Part shown: positions 1 to 13,526 of the stretch, in pieces | Numbering within the stretch: position 1 is the first letter of the stretch | Layout: every line of letters starts with the position of its first letter | Assembly (NCBI RefSeq): GCF_020184175.1 | Contig: NC_065530.1 | Span: 40,401,260-40,465,259 of the forward strand | DNA length: 64,000 nt | Reading direction: 5' to 3' | From: Aphis gossypii | Lineage: Eukaryota > Arthropoda > Insecta > Hemiptera > Aphididae | Made by a program: the position numbers and the translations under genes | Notes under the pieces: generated by a model | Databases searched by the model: none | What the model was told of the DNA's origin: nothing | What the model saw: the letters and a program-made list of their open reading frames with translations, nothing else

Positions 1-2445
1 CCTGTCGTAAAATGCTAAGTATAACTTAACCTGTAATCTTTGCACCACATCGCGATCATTATCCTTATCCAGAATAAACCCATTTTATTTCATAATGTAC
101 GTATAATAGTGGCTGCTCTTAGATAGGTATCGTCTACTACATTATATAGCACAATATTGTCAGGATTATTGATTGCGATGCCAACCATAAAATTATTATC
201 GTCAGGCAATCACATATGGTTGCATACCCTGAACCCAAATCAGGCACTGTTTTGTTTGGACATTAACCTATAGACTTCGATGTTTATTTGTAAAATCAAT
301 AACGTTCCCTATATGCATATAAGCAGTGAACCATAATGTGTGAAACACCTAATACAATATGTAGAGAATAAGTATAATAATTATTAATAAGACGCCATAA
401 GTCCTTAATTTGTTTGTTGAAAATTGTCTCGCGAAAAATATGGAAAAATCAGCATAAAAAAAATCCATTAGTTTAAATCTTAATTAAAAACCATATTTTC
501 ACAACTAAAAGGAGAAATGTATGCTTATGCTGTTGATTTTTTAATGTAGGTATTCTCTTTAGTGGGTTGTATTTTAATCACGCCAACTGAGCCTGACTTA
601 ATTTTATATTTTTATGGTTGTTCGATCATTTCAGTTAAAATGAAAGTAATTCATATTTAAATGAAATAAATAATAAAAGCGATTTCAAAATTATTTAATT
701 TTCTGTGGTATATATAAATACAAAAACTACGTAGTGTTAAGATAATGACTATGATAATTGAAAAGAGGAAGATCGTTAAAGAGATATAATACTTACGTTG
801 GTTTTATTAATGTTATTTTGTATTCCACTCAAAAATCAAACGAAATTAAGTTAAATTGTCACTTATACTTATATGTGGCCCACTGGTACATGTATAAAAA
901 ATGATGAAAACAGCTCTATTTATAAACTTAAATTGCCAAAATTAAGCCAGCCATTGTTTTTTATCATCACTCTAAATCAGAAAATTAATTTTTAATCAGG
1001 TTGCTTATTGAAATCAGTTGTGTACCTATATCTTATTTAAAATAATATGTAATAATAAAAAGGTAAATTATAATATTGTAGGTAGGTACTAACCAATATA
1101 GGTACTCCATGAAGTGGCATGTGAAATAGTTAAGAGGGTCCTTTATAAGTAATGGTTAACTTCGAGTCAAAAGGCGACCACTGCAGTGATGACACTTCTC
1201 GTTACCGACCGATGCTGTAGAAACCACGTATATACTTGTATTATATACAATTGTCAAATTACTTTATTCTCGTCGTGATTTTCGTTCTTTTTTTGTTGTT
1301 GTTGTTGTTGAGCACCTATATAATGTGTGTACCACCGCACAAGACTAACGACGGACTTCGAGGACGAGAAGGAATAGGAAAAAAACCCACTCATCGTTCA
1401 CATTCACGAAAAAAAATGTATTTCAGCAGCAAAAAAAAAAATATATATATATATATCATGATAATATATTATAGTATAGAGGCAGACAATTGGTAAATGA
1501 CATATAATATTATAATATATTATATACCACCTACGTACATACAAATAATATATTATAATTATTGTTCATATAGCTGACACTTAAACGTAACACATATTTA
1601 AATATAATAGTTAATTATTAAAATATAATGTTTATATATATATAAATATTATTTTTATTGTTATAGTATTAAAGATAGAATATAATATGTTATTTACAAG
1701 TGCGCGTTCGTACGGGGAAAAAACGTCGTCCGCGCGAAAAAAATAATAAAACTTTGAGAGTCTATTGTAGTAACACGTACCGACATGATATTATACGGAA
1801 GGTATAGTTAATAAAGAATATTATTATTGTAAAGTCAAATGAAAATCGCAAAAGACTTCTGCGTTACACTCACACGCTGGACGCGATTTACGAAAAACAA
1901 TATAGAAACGTTTCGTCGATTACCTGCAGTGATTTTATTCGAAACGTTTTGAAAACGTTGTAACAGCGGTGAAACAATAACAACACGATGTGCACTATGA
2001 CGGCGGGTGTAAAATCTAATATTAAACGATTTACGTACATCAAAAGACAAACACGCGCCGCCGAACGGAAGAAGAAAATAGTTTATATTATTATGACAGA
2101 ACACTGTGCTGCAGATATTATTATTATTATTATTATAGTCAACGATAATGATACCGAGTTTTGAGAACTGTTAAAGGGTCTTTTTGAAACTCGAAATCGA
2201 CAAGTTTAATATAACGCATTGGTGGTGTCGTAGTACAAAAATAACCAAAAAAGAAACGTAAAAATAAATATTAGATGTAATTTTTACCTACCTATGTATT
2301 TGAAAAAAAAATTATCAAACTAGTCAATAAAAATTATTAAATTATGTAAATGTGTTAAATTAACAATAATTATTGATTTATAAGCATTATTATAGTTATA
2401 TCATGTTTTAATCATTATTGGGGAATTATTATATTCATTCGTCAC

Positions 2446-2478
<33 letters not shown>

Positions 2479-4522
2479 TGACAAGATGACGGCCGAAAGG
2501 ATGGCGATTAATGACGGCAGAAATGTATAATGTAAATCTTAAATCGAAAAAAAAAACAATACATTTTTTCACAGTTAATTTAAACATAGTAATATACAAT
2601 AATTTACAATACGAATTATGATTGATTTGTATAATATATATTTTATAAATACATTTTTAATATGGTAATCATTTGTTTTCCGCAAAAATGATAATAATAT
2701 ATAAAATAAATGGCCGATAAACGCGCGTATAAATAGAAAAAAAATTGTCTTGAAAACCATAATAATAATAACATTATTATACTTAGGTAATATGGCGAAG
2801 GTATAAAACGCGTTTTTATATTATAGGAGTGTTGTACATGATTAAATTGTTCGAATTTCTCGGAAGACGGGACAGCGATGTTTTACGCGATTACAACATA
2901 AGAGGAGAAAAGTAATTTTTGCTTTTCGAATCAAAACGTTTTAGTAAGAACCGCACAAGTGGTCCTTAATCCAAAAGTTATATATATATATAAATATTAT
3001 GTTTCAATTACATTAAATGGCAATATAATAGAGGAGTTTATAGTATCTAAAGCCGACCTGTGCGTCAATCGACTTAAAACCAAATCACAACAATTTCACA
3101 AAATATATAATATTATTATCTTATACATATTTAATAAAATAATTATTATACGTCAGACAATGTATTCACACGATTTAAATTTAAAAAAAAAGTAAAAAAT
3201 GATGTACGTAGGAACAAATTTAAGAAATAGTAATAATAATAAAAAAAAATTATCAATTCAAACGATCGTTACACAATAATACGAAAATAGTTTTAGACAT
3301 AATATTATAATATAATTTTTACACGACTTAATATGCATATCATTTTTAAGTACAAAGCAGCATCAAACAACCAAAACGTTGGGCGAATCGTGTCCGTTGT
3401 AAAAGCAAAAATTAAAAATTCGTGTAATAGTAGGTAATGGTTTTTTTTTTTTTAAAAAACCGAGATTCCACCGAGAAAAACGAACGAATTCGAATAAAAT
3501 CCTACCAAGTGTATTTATGTGCCATACAGTTTTCAGTTTAACACTTATGAGTTATAGTGTACAAGTACAGAGATAATATTTTTATGATGAAGTAGTTTTA
3601 TTTAAATTGTTCAAAATCATGCATTCTTGCAGCTGCAAATGTGTTTTTATTATTATCATATTTTTTATTTTTTTTATTATTTTTTTTTTTTTAGTATCAA
3701 AAATGGTTCTGAATTACATCGAACCGCACGAATGGATAACACTAAAAGGGTTTATTATATTGTGATATTTCTCAGTCCGAGTTTGTTGAGAGATTATTAT
3801 TCGATGAAAATTCGTTCGAAATACGGCATACCTAATTATCATCATATTATTATACGACATAATATATAATGTATAAAATGAAATAATAAAAATTAATAAT
3901 CCTTAACGCTAAACACTTAAAAAATATAACATTTAAAATATTATCTACAAATCCTGGCGGAGAGGGGGGGGGGGAGGAGTTCACGACACGAATGCGTTAC
4001 ACGGTAATAGCGGTGTATATATCAGTAGTAAATAATAATATTATAATATTGTATTGTAATAGTAAACATTGTATAGTAACAATAATAAAAGTAAAATGTA
4101 TATTGTATATAATATAATAATGATAGTAAAAATATTATGTAGTAGCAGTATTATAATAGTACTTATATATAGTATAGTTGCTAGGTATTATAAAACGCTA
4201 CGGTAATAATAATAATAATTACGTAAAATAAATGCTAGAGCGGCGCGAAACTCAGTCGGTCTAACTCGAATCATTTCGAGTACAATTATAATAATTATAC
4301 ACCCCAATCACAATAATATTATATTATACAGCGTTTATCTTAATAATATATTATTAATGTTTTGAATTTTGTTTTTCAAAATATATATTTGTCAGTCGTG
4401 AAAACGTCGCTCCGCGTACACCGCCGCCGTCGTAATGTGCATATTATTACGCGGATTACGTGTGTAGTATCGTGCAATCGTGTCATCGTCGTCGGATTGG
4501 TTTAGTTCGCGCGCGACCGTTT
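1..4522 (-). other. Fas2 3' UTR and 3' flank
   Basis: No coding exon seen. The part next to the stop codon at 4523 should be 3' UTR. AATAAA signals on the gene strand occur at 3751-3756 and 3597-3602, and further ones lie lower down, so the true 3' end cannot be fixed. A GC-richer patch with CG dinucleotides lies at about 1690-2080. Simple repeats include (AT)8 at 1441-1456, (ATT)n at about 2117-2136, (AAT)n plus A-run at about 2447-2478 and a G run at 3964-3974. No second gene was recognised on either strand. Confidence 0.5.
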
Positions 4523-4607
4523 TTAGACGGCAGAATCCTTGCCGACGAAACGAGTCTGCGACACGGACCTTTTGACGTCGTACTCCACTTCGGTATCCTT
4601 TTTCAGC
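4523..4607 (-). CDS. Fas2: Fas2 terminal exon ending GKDSAV (PDZ ligand)
   Basis: Last exon of the classic transmembrane form, residues 780-806. A strong acceptor, TTGTCCTCGTTTTGCAG, lies above 4607. G completes a split Arg or Lys codon, then LKKDTEVEYDVKRSVSQTRF and VGKDSAV precede TAA at 4523. Drosophila Fas2 ends in GKNSAV as I remember it; the S-A-V end is a class I PDZ ligand that in Drosophila binds Discs large at synapses. The frame used here is not the long open frame on this strand (which reads on to 4392), nor the plus-strand open frame at 4460. It was chosen by the phase of the upstream exons and by the ending. The first clear AATAAA downstream is at 3751-3756. Confidence 0.9.
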
Positions 4608-7600
4608 CTGCAAAACGAGGACAAAAGCCAAATGGTTTATAATTGTGTAATTATTATTATTACAATTGATTTACTACGGTATAGCTAAATTCGTTAGCTC
4701 CGAGGGGTCGATTTTTGTCATAGGCACGTATTGGAGGTGAAAAAATATAATACATATTGCAATATAATATTATACATTATACGTATTATAGTGGAAAAAA
4801 AAAACGTGAGTTTCAAATTAGTTTCATTGGTCAGTCGAAAAATAATTGATATGAAATGAAATCCTAACTAGATTTTTACAAAGGTTCATAAAAAAACGTT
4901 CGGTAATTTTTAACACAATTTCCAAGTTCAATGTATAATTGGGCGATTTATCTGATTTTATCGATGTAGGTATTACCATTGATTATACATATTATACGTG
5001 TAGATAATTTGCATGCAACGAATTCTTCCCCAATTTGTCGTACCTGACTGATTTGTTTGAATTATTAAATTGTAATTTATAAAACGAAAATAACAATAAT
5101 AACAATTTAGCGACGACACGCAAACTTAATTTTAACGACCCTACATATATGTATAGTAAATGAGTGTAAATGAATGGGTGGAACTGAACACGGGGCGATA
5201 CGACCGAGGTACATAATAAAACAAACGTCTATTTGGACACTCAGACCTGAAATCAGCGAGAAGGTGATATTTTTCGATTTTATTTTTGAATGCCGTTTTT
5301 CATGTACTTACATTTCGGTGGGTTCGATGCGTAAATTGTTGCTCTGATAGGTGTTGCCGTTGGTTAAAAGTTCTTTGCCCTCACTGGAAAATAATGCGTA
5401 AATATAATATAAGACACTATTGTACCATTATGTATATTAATACATACAGAGTAATTTATCAAGCATGTTCAACCCTTATTTTTTTCATTTAATAATTAAT
5501 TTATTCTAATTCTGATGCTTGCGGTTAACAAATATACGTAGAGACCATATTTTTAAATTCTTAAAAATGTTTATACTATACTTTAGAGTGTCATGTGGCG
5601 ATATCGAGTTTTTCAAATGAGAGTCCCTCCCCTTTTTATAGTAAATTATTTTGTGTGTATAATATATATTATACATTACTCTTATATATTGAAGAACCTA
5701 CCAATCTACCTAATTCAAAATTCTAACGAGTAGTTTTTCAATCATTTATATGTTTATTTTAATGATAAAATTTCTTAAGAATGGTTATAAAAAAGTAGGA
5801 AATATAACTGGATCTACCTACTATTTATTATAGGTACATGAACTATTCTTTAAACTATAAATATTAATAGAATAATATAAACAACTAAAACTTAATAATT
5901 AAAAAAAATAAATTAAACCTTTTGAAAAAAAAAAGTTGTATCTCCACAAGACATATAATAACGGAACCTAGGTAAAACGAAATAATTTAAAGAATTTGAA
6001 AATATGGCCAACAGGATTTTTAATAATTGCGTTATTGAAGAAAAAAAAGGGGTGAGCATGCCTGGTGAGTCACTCAGTATATACAATGCGTGTGTAAGTA
6101 GGTACTATATATAATAACAATATATATTTATATATATATCATGTATAGGTATATTACCACTAGGTGGCGGTGGCGCGAACTTTTTTCTTTGTGTTAGACG
6201 CACCTATATAGTCTTTACGAGTTACACTTAATTATTAATGTTTACAACAGACTTCATGTACCTAAGTTGTATTACAATGACCAAAATTATATTATGTTTA
6301 TAAGCGTCGTATCTATTACGCGCATATATTATAATGTGTTGTAATTATGTTGTTTTAATCGAGAATTTATATTTTGTATATTATACAAGGTGATTATTTT
6401 AACGTCACTCGTTATAAAAGCCCAAAATGTTTTTATACATCATAATTTTAAGTGCCGAGTACTTATGTGGGCATAAACTTCCTAGCGTTATAATACGTAT
6501 TTTATTGTTTTTTTTTCCACTAATTTTCATAATATTTTATAGCTGCACATTTTTTACGAGTCTTACTTTTTTAATTTAATTTTATTTAATGACTGTCTAC
6601 ATTTAGATGATTCACAATATTAAAACAAAAATATGACCAACAGTAAAAATGTGAAATTTTAAAAAATTTACTGGATAAAAAAAAAAATAATCAAAAAGTT
6701 AGCTTTTCTAATTATTGAAAATACGCGTAAGTATAGGTGTAAAACATTGTTTAAAAACATGATGATCGACCAAGATAATTATTATAAATATGAACATATT
6801 TAGCAAAGCAACCAAAATAAAACTAAAGAAAAGTTAGAAATTAAAATATTTAATAAATTTAAGTTCAACTAATAAGACTTCGGAAATGTATTTATTTTTC
6901 ATTTAAGAATTTTTAAGTTATATAAGATGTAGGTATACAATTGGTTATTCATTTCTAGTTTAGTACTTTTGTTAGTGTTTATAAAAATATTTTTTAAATT
7001 ATCAGATGTATTTTATGTCTGAAAATCAACAAAAACTTTAAAATTTTTATTGAGAAGAATTACTTTTAAAAATTCTATTGGATTCAACCCTGAAAACAGA
7101 TGGAGTTTTATCGAGTTAGACTTTTCTATGCTATAACCCTGCGTTAATGTGTATAAATAAATACCCAGTATATACAAACGTATTTAATGGTAAAAATTAA
7201 CATTTGCATTTTTAAATTAAAATTATATTTATATCATAGGGTGGGTTACCGTATTTTCCCATTTAAGAGCACTAGAAACTGGAAAAAATACTGTTGCCCC
7301 GTGCTATATATTATCACAAGGTGATTTTTTTCGAACAACGTTTTTAAAGTTAAAAATGCAATATGTTTTCACAAAGAATTTCTCGCATAGCACCCAAGTT
7401 TGCGTCACCACTGACCTATGGCATTACCATACACATACTTAAGTATAAACTCTTAATAATGTATATATTATTTATTTATTGTACACGTATATTGTATATT
7501 ATAATGTTATATTCTACATCGTATAAAATGTAAATATAGTAGAGGTGTACACGTTGGCATGTGTTCGGAAAAAAAAAACACCCAACAATTTTTATAAATC

Positions 7601-9166
7601 GCAAAAGCGGGAAAAAAATTAATTTAAAGCGAGTTAGTCTGCAGCAGACAGGTAATTGGCTTAAGTGTATATAATTTATAATACATAATATATTTATATA
7701 GGTATAATACTAATACAACTTAAAAGCTTATATTATACTATGTATATTTTATCATACATAGCACTATAGCAATGTTGTTATAATATGTAATAAATGCGCA
7801 AATGTATAAAATAATAACAATGCTATTACGTTGGTCGCCGACAGGTACAGACGCGCTACCTTTGAAGAGCGCGCGCGGTCCGTCGCTAGGTACCTACGTA
7901 TTGAACAGTTCTATAAGTAAGGTGTTAAACCAAAGCCGTTCACACCGTGTCAAGTATACAAAATTATTCAAATTTCGTAATTATATAATATTATAAACTA
8001 TATTATTATTATGTTAAACGCATATATGACGTGTTAGCTGCAGCAGGCGTATATTGAAGATAACAGTATTATAGCATATTATTACATAGCAGCGAGATCT
8101 ACGATAGGTGCATATTATGAGTTACGACATTACCGATACAAACATAATATAGGTGTTATTATTATAGCATATAGTTTTGTATCAAGTCGCTTATCGTTCA
8201 AATTAGTTGGTTATCACTCTCGAAACACGCAGCAAATATTTTTATTTGTGATCGCATGAATATGTAGATGAACGACGAACGAAAAAAAAATTTAAAAAAA
8301 ATAAAACCACTCACACAACACACTCAAAAAAGAAGAATTTGTACAAAAATAATATTATTGTAATAATTTAAATATATAAAAAAAAATACAAGGCGGCACA
8401 CACACAACACAAACGGGAGAAAGATAAAAGAAAGAAAGGGATAGGAAGAAAAAGATAAGGCGTAATATATAATAATATTATAAGCTGCATAGTTAATATA
8501 GTTGCGGACAATATTCTCCAGGTCATTTCTAATCATTAATTTTGTCATATTAGTGGCGAGTACGGGTTAGGTTTTGAAATTATAATTCAAGATGTAAATT
8601 CAATATAATAGAAGTTATTAATTTGTCTGTGTTTAATATCTACAACTTTTTAAGTACTTAATGAAATTACTAGCTATACATATACTTAGATCAAATCTCA
8701 AAAAATATTGCCATAAAAATTTAAATTATTATTTAATTAATAGGAATATGTTTTTAAAGTTCCTTTATTTATTTGTTTACTTGTATAGAGTTAAGATTAG
8801 TTTTTACAAGACAACTTTATATTTCAAAAAACTCGCCTTCTTATAAATTAAATATATTTTAAGTACTAAGATTTTTAACGTACCTATCCTAAGTCTTAAA
8901 AAAGGTGAAGAGAAATATTTATGTTCACAACTCACAAAGTTTTATTCATTTATCCGCAACTATAAAACAAAGTACCTATAATATTAAGTATTATATACTA
9001 TATTACATCACAGAGATATTATATATAGGTGATAGGTAGGTACAGAAAGTATAGAATATAACGCTTTAGTAATTAAGATTTTGATATTATGGTAAATACA
9101 AGCGACCAAACCAAATCAATTAAATAAAAACAAAAATATTAATTAATTAAACAGACAACACGTTTC
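4608..9166 (-). other. Intron upstream of the SAV exon, including the 3' UTR of the FVL exon
   Basis: No coding exon supported. The part just below 9166 is the likely 3' UTR of the FVL exon. A GC-rich patch at about 7830-7900 has a weak acceptor-donor pair on the gene strand, but its phases (2 in, 1 out) do not fit. A 46-nt purine-rich block lies at about 8413-8458. A TATACA-GGTGATT motif resembling a transposon end is at about 6382-6394. Confidence 0.5.
8941..8946 (-). terminator. AATAAA polyadenylation signal after the FVL exon
   Basis: The plus strand reads TTTATT here, giving AATAAA on the gene strand about 220 nt past the stop at 9167. It is the nearest canonical signal downstream of the FVL terminal exon and supports that exon being a true 3' end. 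AATAAA is frequent in such AT-rich DNA, so the evidence is modest. Confidence 0.4.
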
Positions 9167-9299
9167 TTACAACACAAAGTTCATATCTGGCAAAGGGACT
9201 TTCTCTACGTCGGAAGTGTAAGAAGAACCGTTTCCGTTACTAGATGATTCGCCCGTACTGTTGTTGCAATATGGCAACGGAAAACGCCATCCATACAAA
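9167..9299 (-). CDS. Fas2: Fas2 alternative terminal exon ending in FVL
   Basis: Alternative last exon for a transmembrane isoform. The acceptor CCGTTTTCAG lies above 9299 and a T completes the split Ser codon (AG|T). It reads LYGWRFPLPYCNNSTGES, a Ser/Gly/Asn-rich stretch, then DVEKVPLPDMNFVL and TAA at 9167. A second, weaker in-phase acceptor (CAACAG, exon start 9257) would shorten it by 14 residues. The last residues FVL fit a class II PDZ ligand (hydrophobic-x-hydrophobic), unlike SAV of the other end. An AATAAA on this strand at 8941-8946, about 220 nt past the stop, supports a real 3' end. I do not recognise the peptide with certainty, so homology is unproven. Confidence 0.65.
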
Positions 9300-9445
9300 C
9301 TGAAAACGGCCCTCGATTTGAATAAATAATAATAATGGTAACATGTAATATTATAAACACAGGTAATAAAAACACAATGACAAAATATCCACCAAGTCAA
9401 CAACATGTAAGTATATTATATATGATACAAATCTACTACAAAAAT

Positions 9446-9661
9446 GTCTCACCGTTGCGGTCATTACCACCGAACTAATTTTCTTATAGCTTATTTCCGG
9501 CTGAATGTTAAATATATTTAGGTACACAACATCAATAATTTTAATGTTGAAAAATTATTATAAAATAATATAATATTATATTATACAAACGCATAAATTT
9601 CCGACTTAGGAAGATTTTTTAAAATTATTAATCAGATAATGTGAGTTAACGACGGTGAGAC
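9446..9661. repeat. Short inverted repeat, about 216 bp apart end to end
   Basis: GTCTCACCGT at 9446-9455 is inverted at 9652-9661, and the match continues imperfectly outward into A/T runs. It lies just upstream of the FVL terminal exon acceptor. It may be a small MITE or chance. Confidence 0.3.
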
Positions 9662-12510
9662 ACTTTTTATAAAATAATTAATAATATACAATATGACCAA
9701 AGAGCATATTATGTACCTAAAATTATTTAAAAAGTGTGAATTTAATAATAATATGAGAAAAAGTATACATTTTTACAATGTAATTTATCGTTAAATTATA
9801 CATTAATATATTATGTAGGGAATATGTTTGTAGTAATGTAGTAGATATTTAATATCTAATATTGTAATACGTATAAAGGAAGTAATTTTTTTTGTTCATA
9901 TCAGAGTAGAGGATATATATATAACCAAAAAACATCATAAAAAAAATATAATATCATATTCAATTACTATCAATTAAGATACTTATATAACGTGTTTATT
10001 CTTAGGGTTATAACTATGTTATAAAAAATATCAATATTTTACTATTTTAAACATTAAATTATATAATTCATTTTTTTCTGTTATTATGAGGGTGCAAAAA
10101 AAAAACGAACATACCATACATTTTAAATATATGTATTAAACTTACGCGAGGACATACAACTTAACGGTCAAGGTTATACGGAAAACAAAGGGTGTATAAA
10201 ATATATAATAATGCGATTTATTATTGTCGTGTATATGCACGTGTTAATAATATAGTTTAAACATAAAACGCGCACACACATACACATTCACACATTAATA
10301 CATAGACATGCGCAGCCTACAAACATTTTTGCAATACATACAATTGGGACCTTATTTTTAAGTGAAATGATACAATTACAATTTAAAATCATTAAAATAT
10401 TAAAAAATTGAATTGGCTTATTAAGTTTTAGTTGCCTTTTCACTGGTATAAGGGTTTTTGAACCTGTTAATAATTTCTTCATTATATGATATTGTTTTAG
10501 ATACTGGTTTTTGAAAACAAAATTTTATTTTATTGAGAATAAAATTATGAGTTCTACAAAAAAAACAAAGAATCTTCAAAATAATAAGTATAAATGGGCT
10601 TTTCTTGGAATCACGAAATAGGCAACATCAACTATAAACCATTTAATATGCATTTTACTACACAATAATAAATAATATTAAATACGAACAACCGTCACCT
10701 TGTATAACTACTATGCTGCAGTGATATCGCAATTTAAAAATATGAGTAATATACAGTAAGGATTATAACTAGGTATGTAAATATAATACAAAAAAATAAT
10801 TTATAAATAGGTATAATAGGTATATACAGAATGATTCTTTTTATATGACATTAATCAGCAAATCAGCGTGAAATTCCAATGAAAAAATTAAAAGTGCTGA
10901 AGTCTGCAATTTTTTCGGATATTCTTGAGATCATGGACTACGGAAATTCCTCCATAATTTTACAATAATTATATATAATATTGATTTATAAATATATAAA
11001 ATAAAAATTAGTAAATAAAAATTAACGGTTTAAATTGTTTATTTTTGATTTCAACACCTCGAAGGTTAGAAATATAGAGTAAAACTAATGAATAAACAAC
11101 ATGATTACTATAAAAAAGAGTAATTCAATTATTCAAGATGCAATTTTCTTAGTTTAAGAGGTAAAGAATTGAAAAATAAATCATCATCAGACAAATTATT
11201 AATACAGTGCAGTGTGATCAAGTGGACTTGTGTACCCAATATTAAATGCGCGGAATTTTATTTTAAGATTAAATGAATGCCTTGAATTAAATCATGTAAC
11301 AGACAAATGTATAATTGAAATCGAGAGAGTCAATTGATCTATGTATTAATTTATAAACAAACAAGATATAAAACTCTCTTTGCTTATTTACAAACGATTT
11401 AATTGATACATTATCTATATACCAAAACTAAAAGTTCTTTAAATATTTATTATTGATTTTGTTTAACAATTGAAAAGTGTTAATTGGTGAGGATACCAAA
11501 CAAAAGAATTATGCACACATAATAATATTAAGGATAGGTCATGACTATATAAGAATTATTATACGAGTATAATATTATAATCTTTTTTATGTATGAGACA
11601 ATGCAAATTATAATAATATTATCTATACTTGTGGAAGGTTTCTCTTTCTAATATGGGACATAATATTTTCATGAATTAACAATTATCTGATGGTGAGGTT
11701 AACTAGAAAATTCATTGTTTTATAATCTATGAAATTATGATGGCATTGATTTCAAAACATTCCTAAAAAAATGTCGACTAAACACCCAATGTATGTTTAT
11801 TGAAAACTCAGAAATTAAAAAAAATAAATATGAAATTATGGATTCTGAAGTCTGCAAGATATGTTTCTTGAATTTCCAAGATAATGCTCAACTGATTTGC
11901 GATAAAAGAATTGTGATGTGCGTATGCATGTGTGTCAACGACGACAAAATAATATAAAAATAAACAGTGGTCGTTTTAAAGACCAAATAACAACGTATTA
12001 TTATGATATTTTCATATTTTTTTTAGACAATCCTCAAAACATTGTATTGTTGTTTGAACTCGCAAAAACCTTCGTTAACATCTACACAAGAATAACTATA
12101 AGTATTGTGACGGTTCAATGTAAAAAATATAATACTGATCATCCTTATAGTATTATAGAACACATTTTTTTTTTTTTGATCTTAATAATGGCAGCCCACT
12201 ATTTTTATTATTATTATTATTTGCAAATAAACGCCGATGATCGACTTTTGCTCGCAACGATAATTGCACGCAGATTTTGCTGTGCGAGTTCGACGTTTAC
12301 AAGCTAATACTTTAACACAAAATCTGTAGTGGAGCAAATAGTGGATGTGGTGGCGGGGAGGTTGTAAGCCCTCTTATAAAATACAAATAAAAAATATTCG
12401 ACTTACAGCGAATATGGAAAGAGATTATTTCAAAACCCTGTAGAGGTTATATATTATTTATGTATAAATACTCCCCATGAGAATTAATTTTATTTTCGCC
12501 ACTGTCCATT

Positions 12511-13030
12511 TTCGATTTGTTGAAAATAATGTTTTTTTTATATAATTTGAAGTGTTTATAAATAATTTGAATAAGTTTTTTGAACTTTGTGAGCCATAAT
12601 TCTAATTTTATATTTGACTTTGCAGCGTTTTCTTGTTGATGTACCGCAAACGAAAATCGAACTAATACAACTATTATTTCTTTAGAAAAGCGTTTAAAGT
12701 TTAGATGAACGGAACATGAGTATTGCGATTTGCGAAACGAAGCACTTCTCGACAGCGCCTTTTTCTATATAAACTTTAAACGCTTTTGAACGAAAAAAAC
12801 CATTACTTCAATGTATGCGATGGTATTTATATTTCAACACACACATATGTCGAACTTTCGATAAAAACATCCAAGTATAAACCACGATAAGTTATGAAAT
12901 CAAAAATAATACCGCAGTCGATTCGTTAAAAATATTAATTCAAAAAACAGTGGTTATTTTTGTTTTTACACAAATAGTATAAATAGATACACTTCAAATT
13001 ATATAAGAAATAAAACATTTCGAAAAATCG
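12511..13030. mobile_element. Foldback/MITE-like element with nested inverted repeats
   Basis: The arms at about 12511-12555 and 12989-13030 are inverted copies over about 45 bp, with a perfect 17-bp core (TATATAATTTGAAGTGT at 12539-12555, its complement at 12989-13005). Inside, an 18-bp perfect inverted pair, AAAAGCGTTTAAAGTTTA, lies at 12686-12703 and 12770-12787. Two concentric inverted repeats suggest a foldback-type MITE. The exact ends and a target duplication were not found. It sits in the intron between the microexon and the FVL exon. Confidence 0.55.
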
Positions 13031-13502
13031 ACTTACACTTTGACTATATTATGACGTATTATTCTATTTTAATTAAATAATACCTATAATGAATACAAGT
13101 AAATTGTAAATTGTAAGTATAACATAATATATACACAAAACATAAGCACATCCACACCACACGAATATAACGGGGCGGGCGTTGAAATAAAAATGATGAT
13201 GGTTTTTTTAGTGAAAAGGGTCAGGCTTGACGTGTGAGTAACGACGCGGACGTTGTATTATATTATATGCGTATGATGAATGCAAAATGATGACACGCAC
13301 ACACACCACAGACAGCAAAATAATCTTAACCCACACTTGCTGGTATATTATATAAATGACACACGAGTTAGTTGTGGCGTAATATTATTTTCACGCTGTT
13401 AATATAATAATAGAAAACAATATTTATAAAGTATAAATGATATATATATATACACACACACACCTATACATAAATACTATTATATTAAACGCGTTGATTT
13501 AC

Positions 13503-13526
13503 TTTTCGTCGGGGACGGAGGGGGTA
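13503..13526 (-). CDS. Fas2: Fas2 24-nt cytoplasmic microexon (cassette)
   Basis: Only 24 nt. The upstream tract TTATCCTATCCTTTAG is a good acceptor and the donor is GTAAAT. It starts by completing AG|T (Ser) from the 16731 exon, reads TPSVPDE and ends AA, so the next exon's G makes Lys. Both ends are phase 2, so it can be included or skipped without a frame change. Included, the tail reads AKLG-STPSVPDEK-LKKDTEVEY. The STP..DEK pattern resembles the STPLDEK stretch of the Drosophila Fas2 tail (from memory). It sits in a locally GC-rich block of otherwise AT-rich intron. Too short for an open-frame search; found by phase and homology logic. Confidence 0.7.

Larger units (their letters stand above)
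9300..13502 (-). other. Intron between microexon and FVL exon
   Basis: No coding exon supported. It holds a 10-bp perfect inverted repeat at 9446-9455 and 9652-9661, a TATACAG-ATGATTC motif at about 10825-10839 and a foldback element at about 12511-13030. The rest is AT-rich with short simple repeats. Confidence 0.5.

Noticed and set aside
4392..4642. Open frames on both strands over the last Fas2 exon
   Set aside because: Both are shadows. The phase from upstream exons and the GKDSAV ending fix a different minus-strand frame.
7830..7900. GC-rich patch with acceptor- and donor-like words on the gene strand
   Set aside because: It would enter in phase 2 and leave in phase 1, breaking the frame into the SAV exon, and has no pyrimidine tract.
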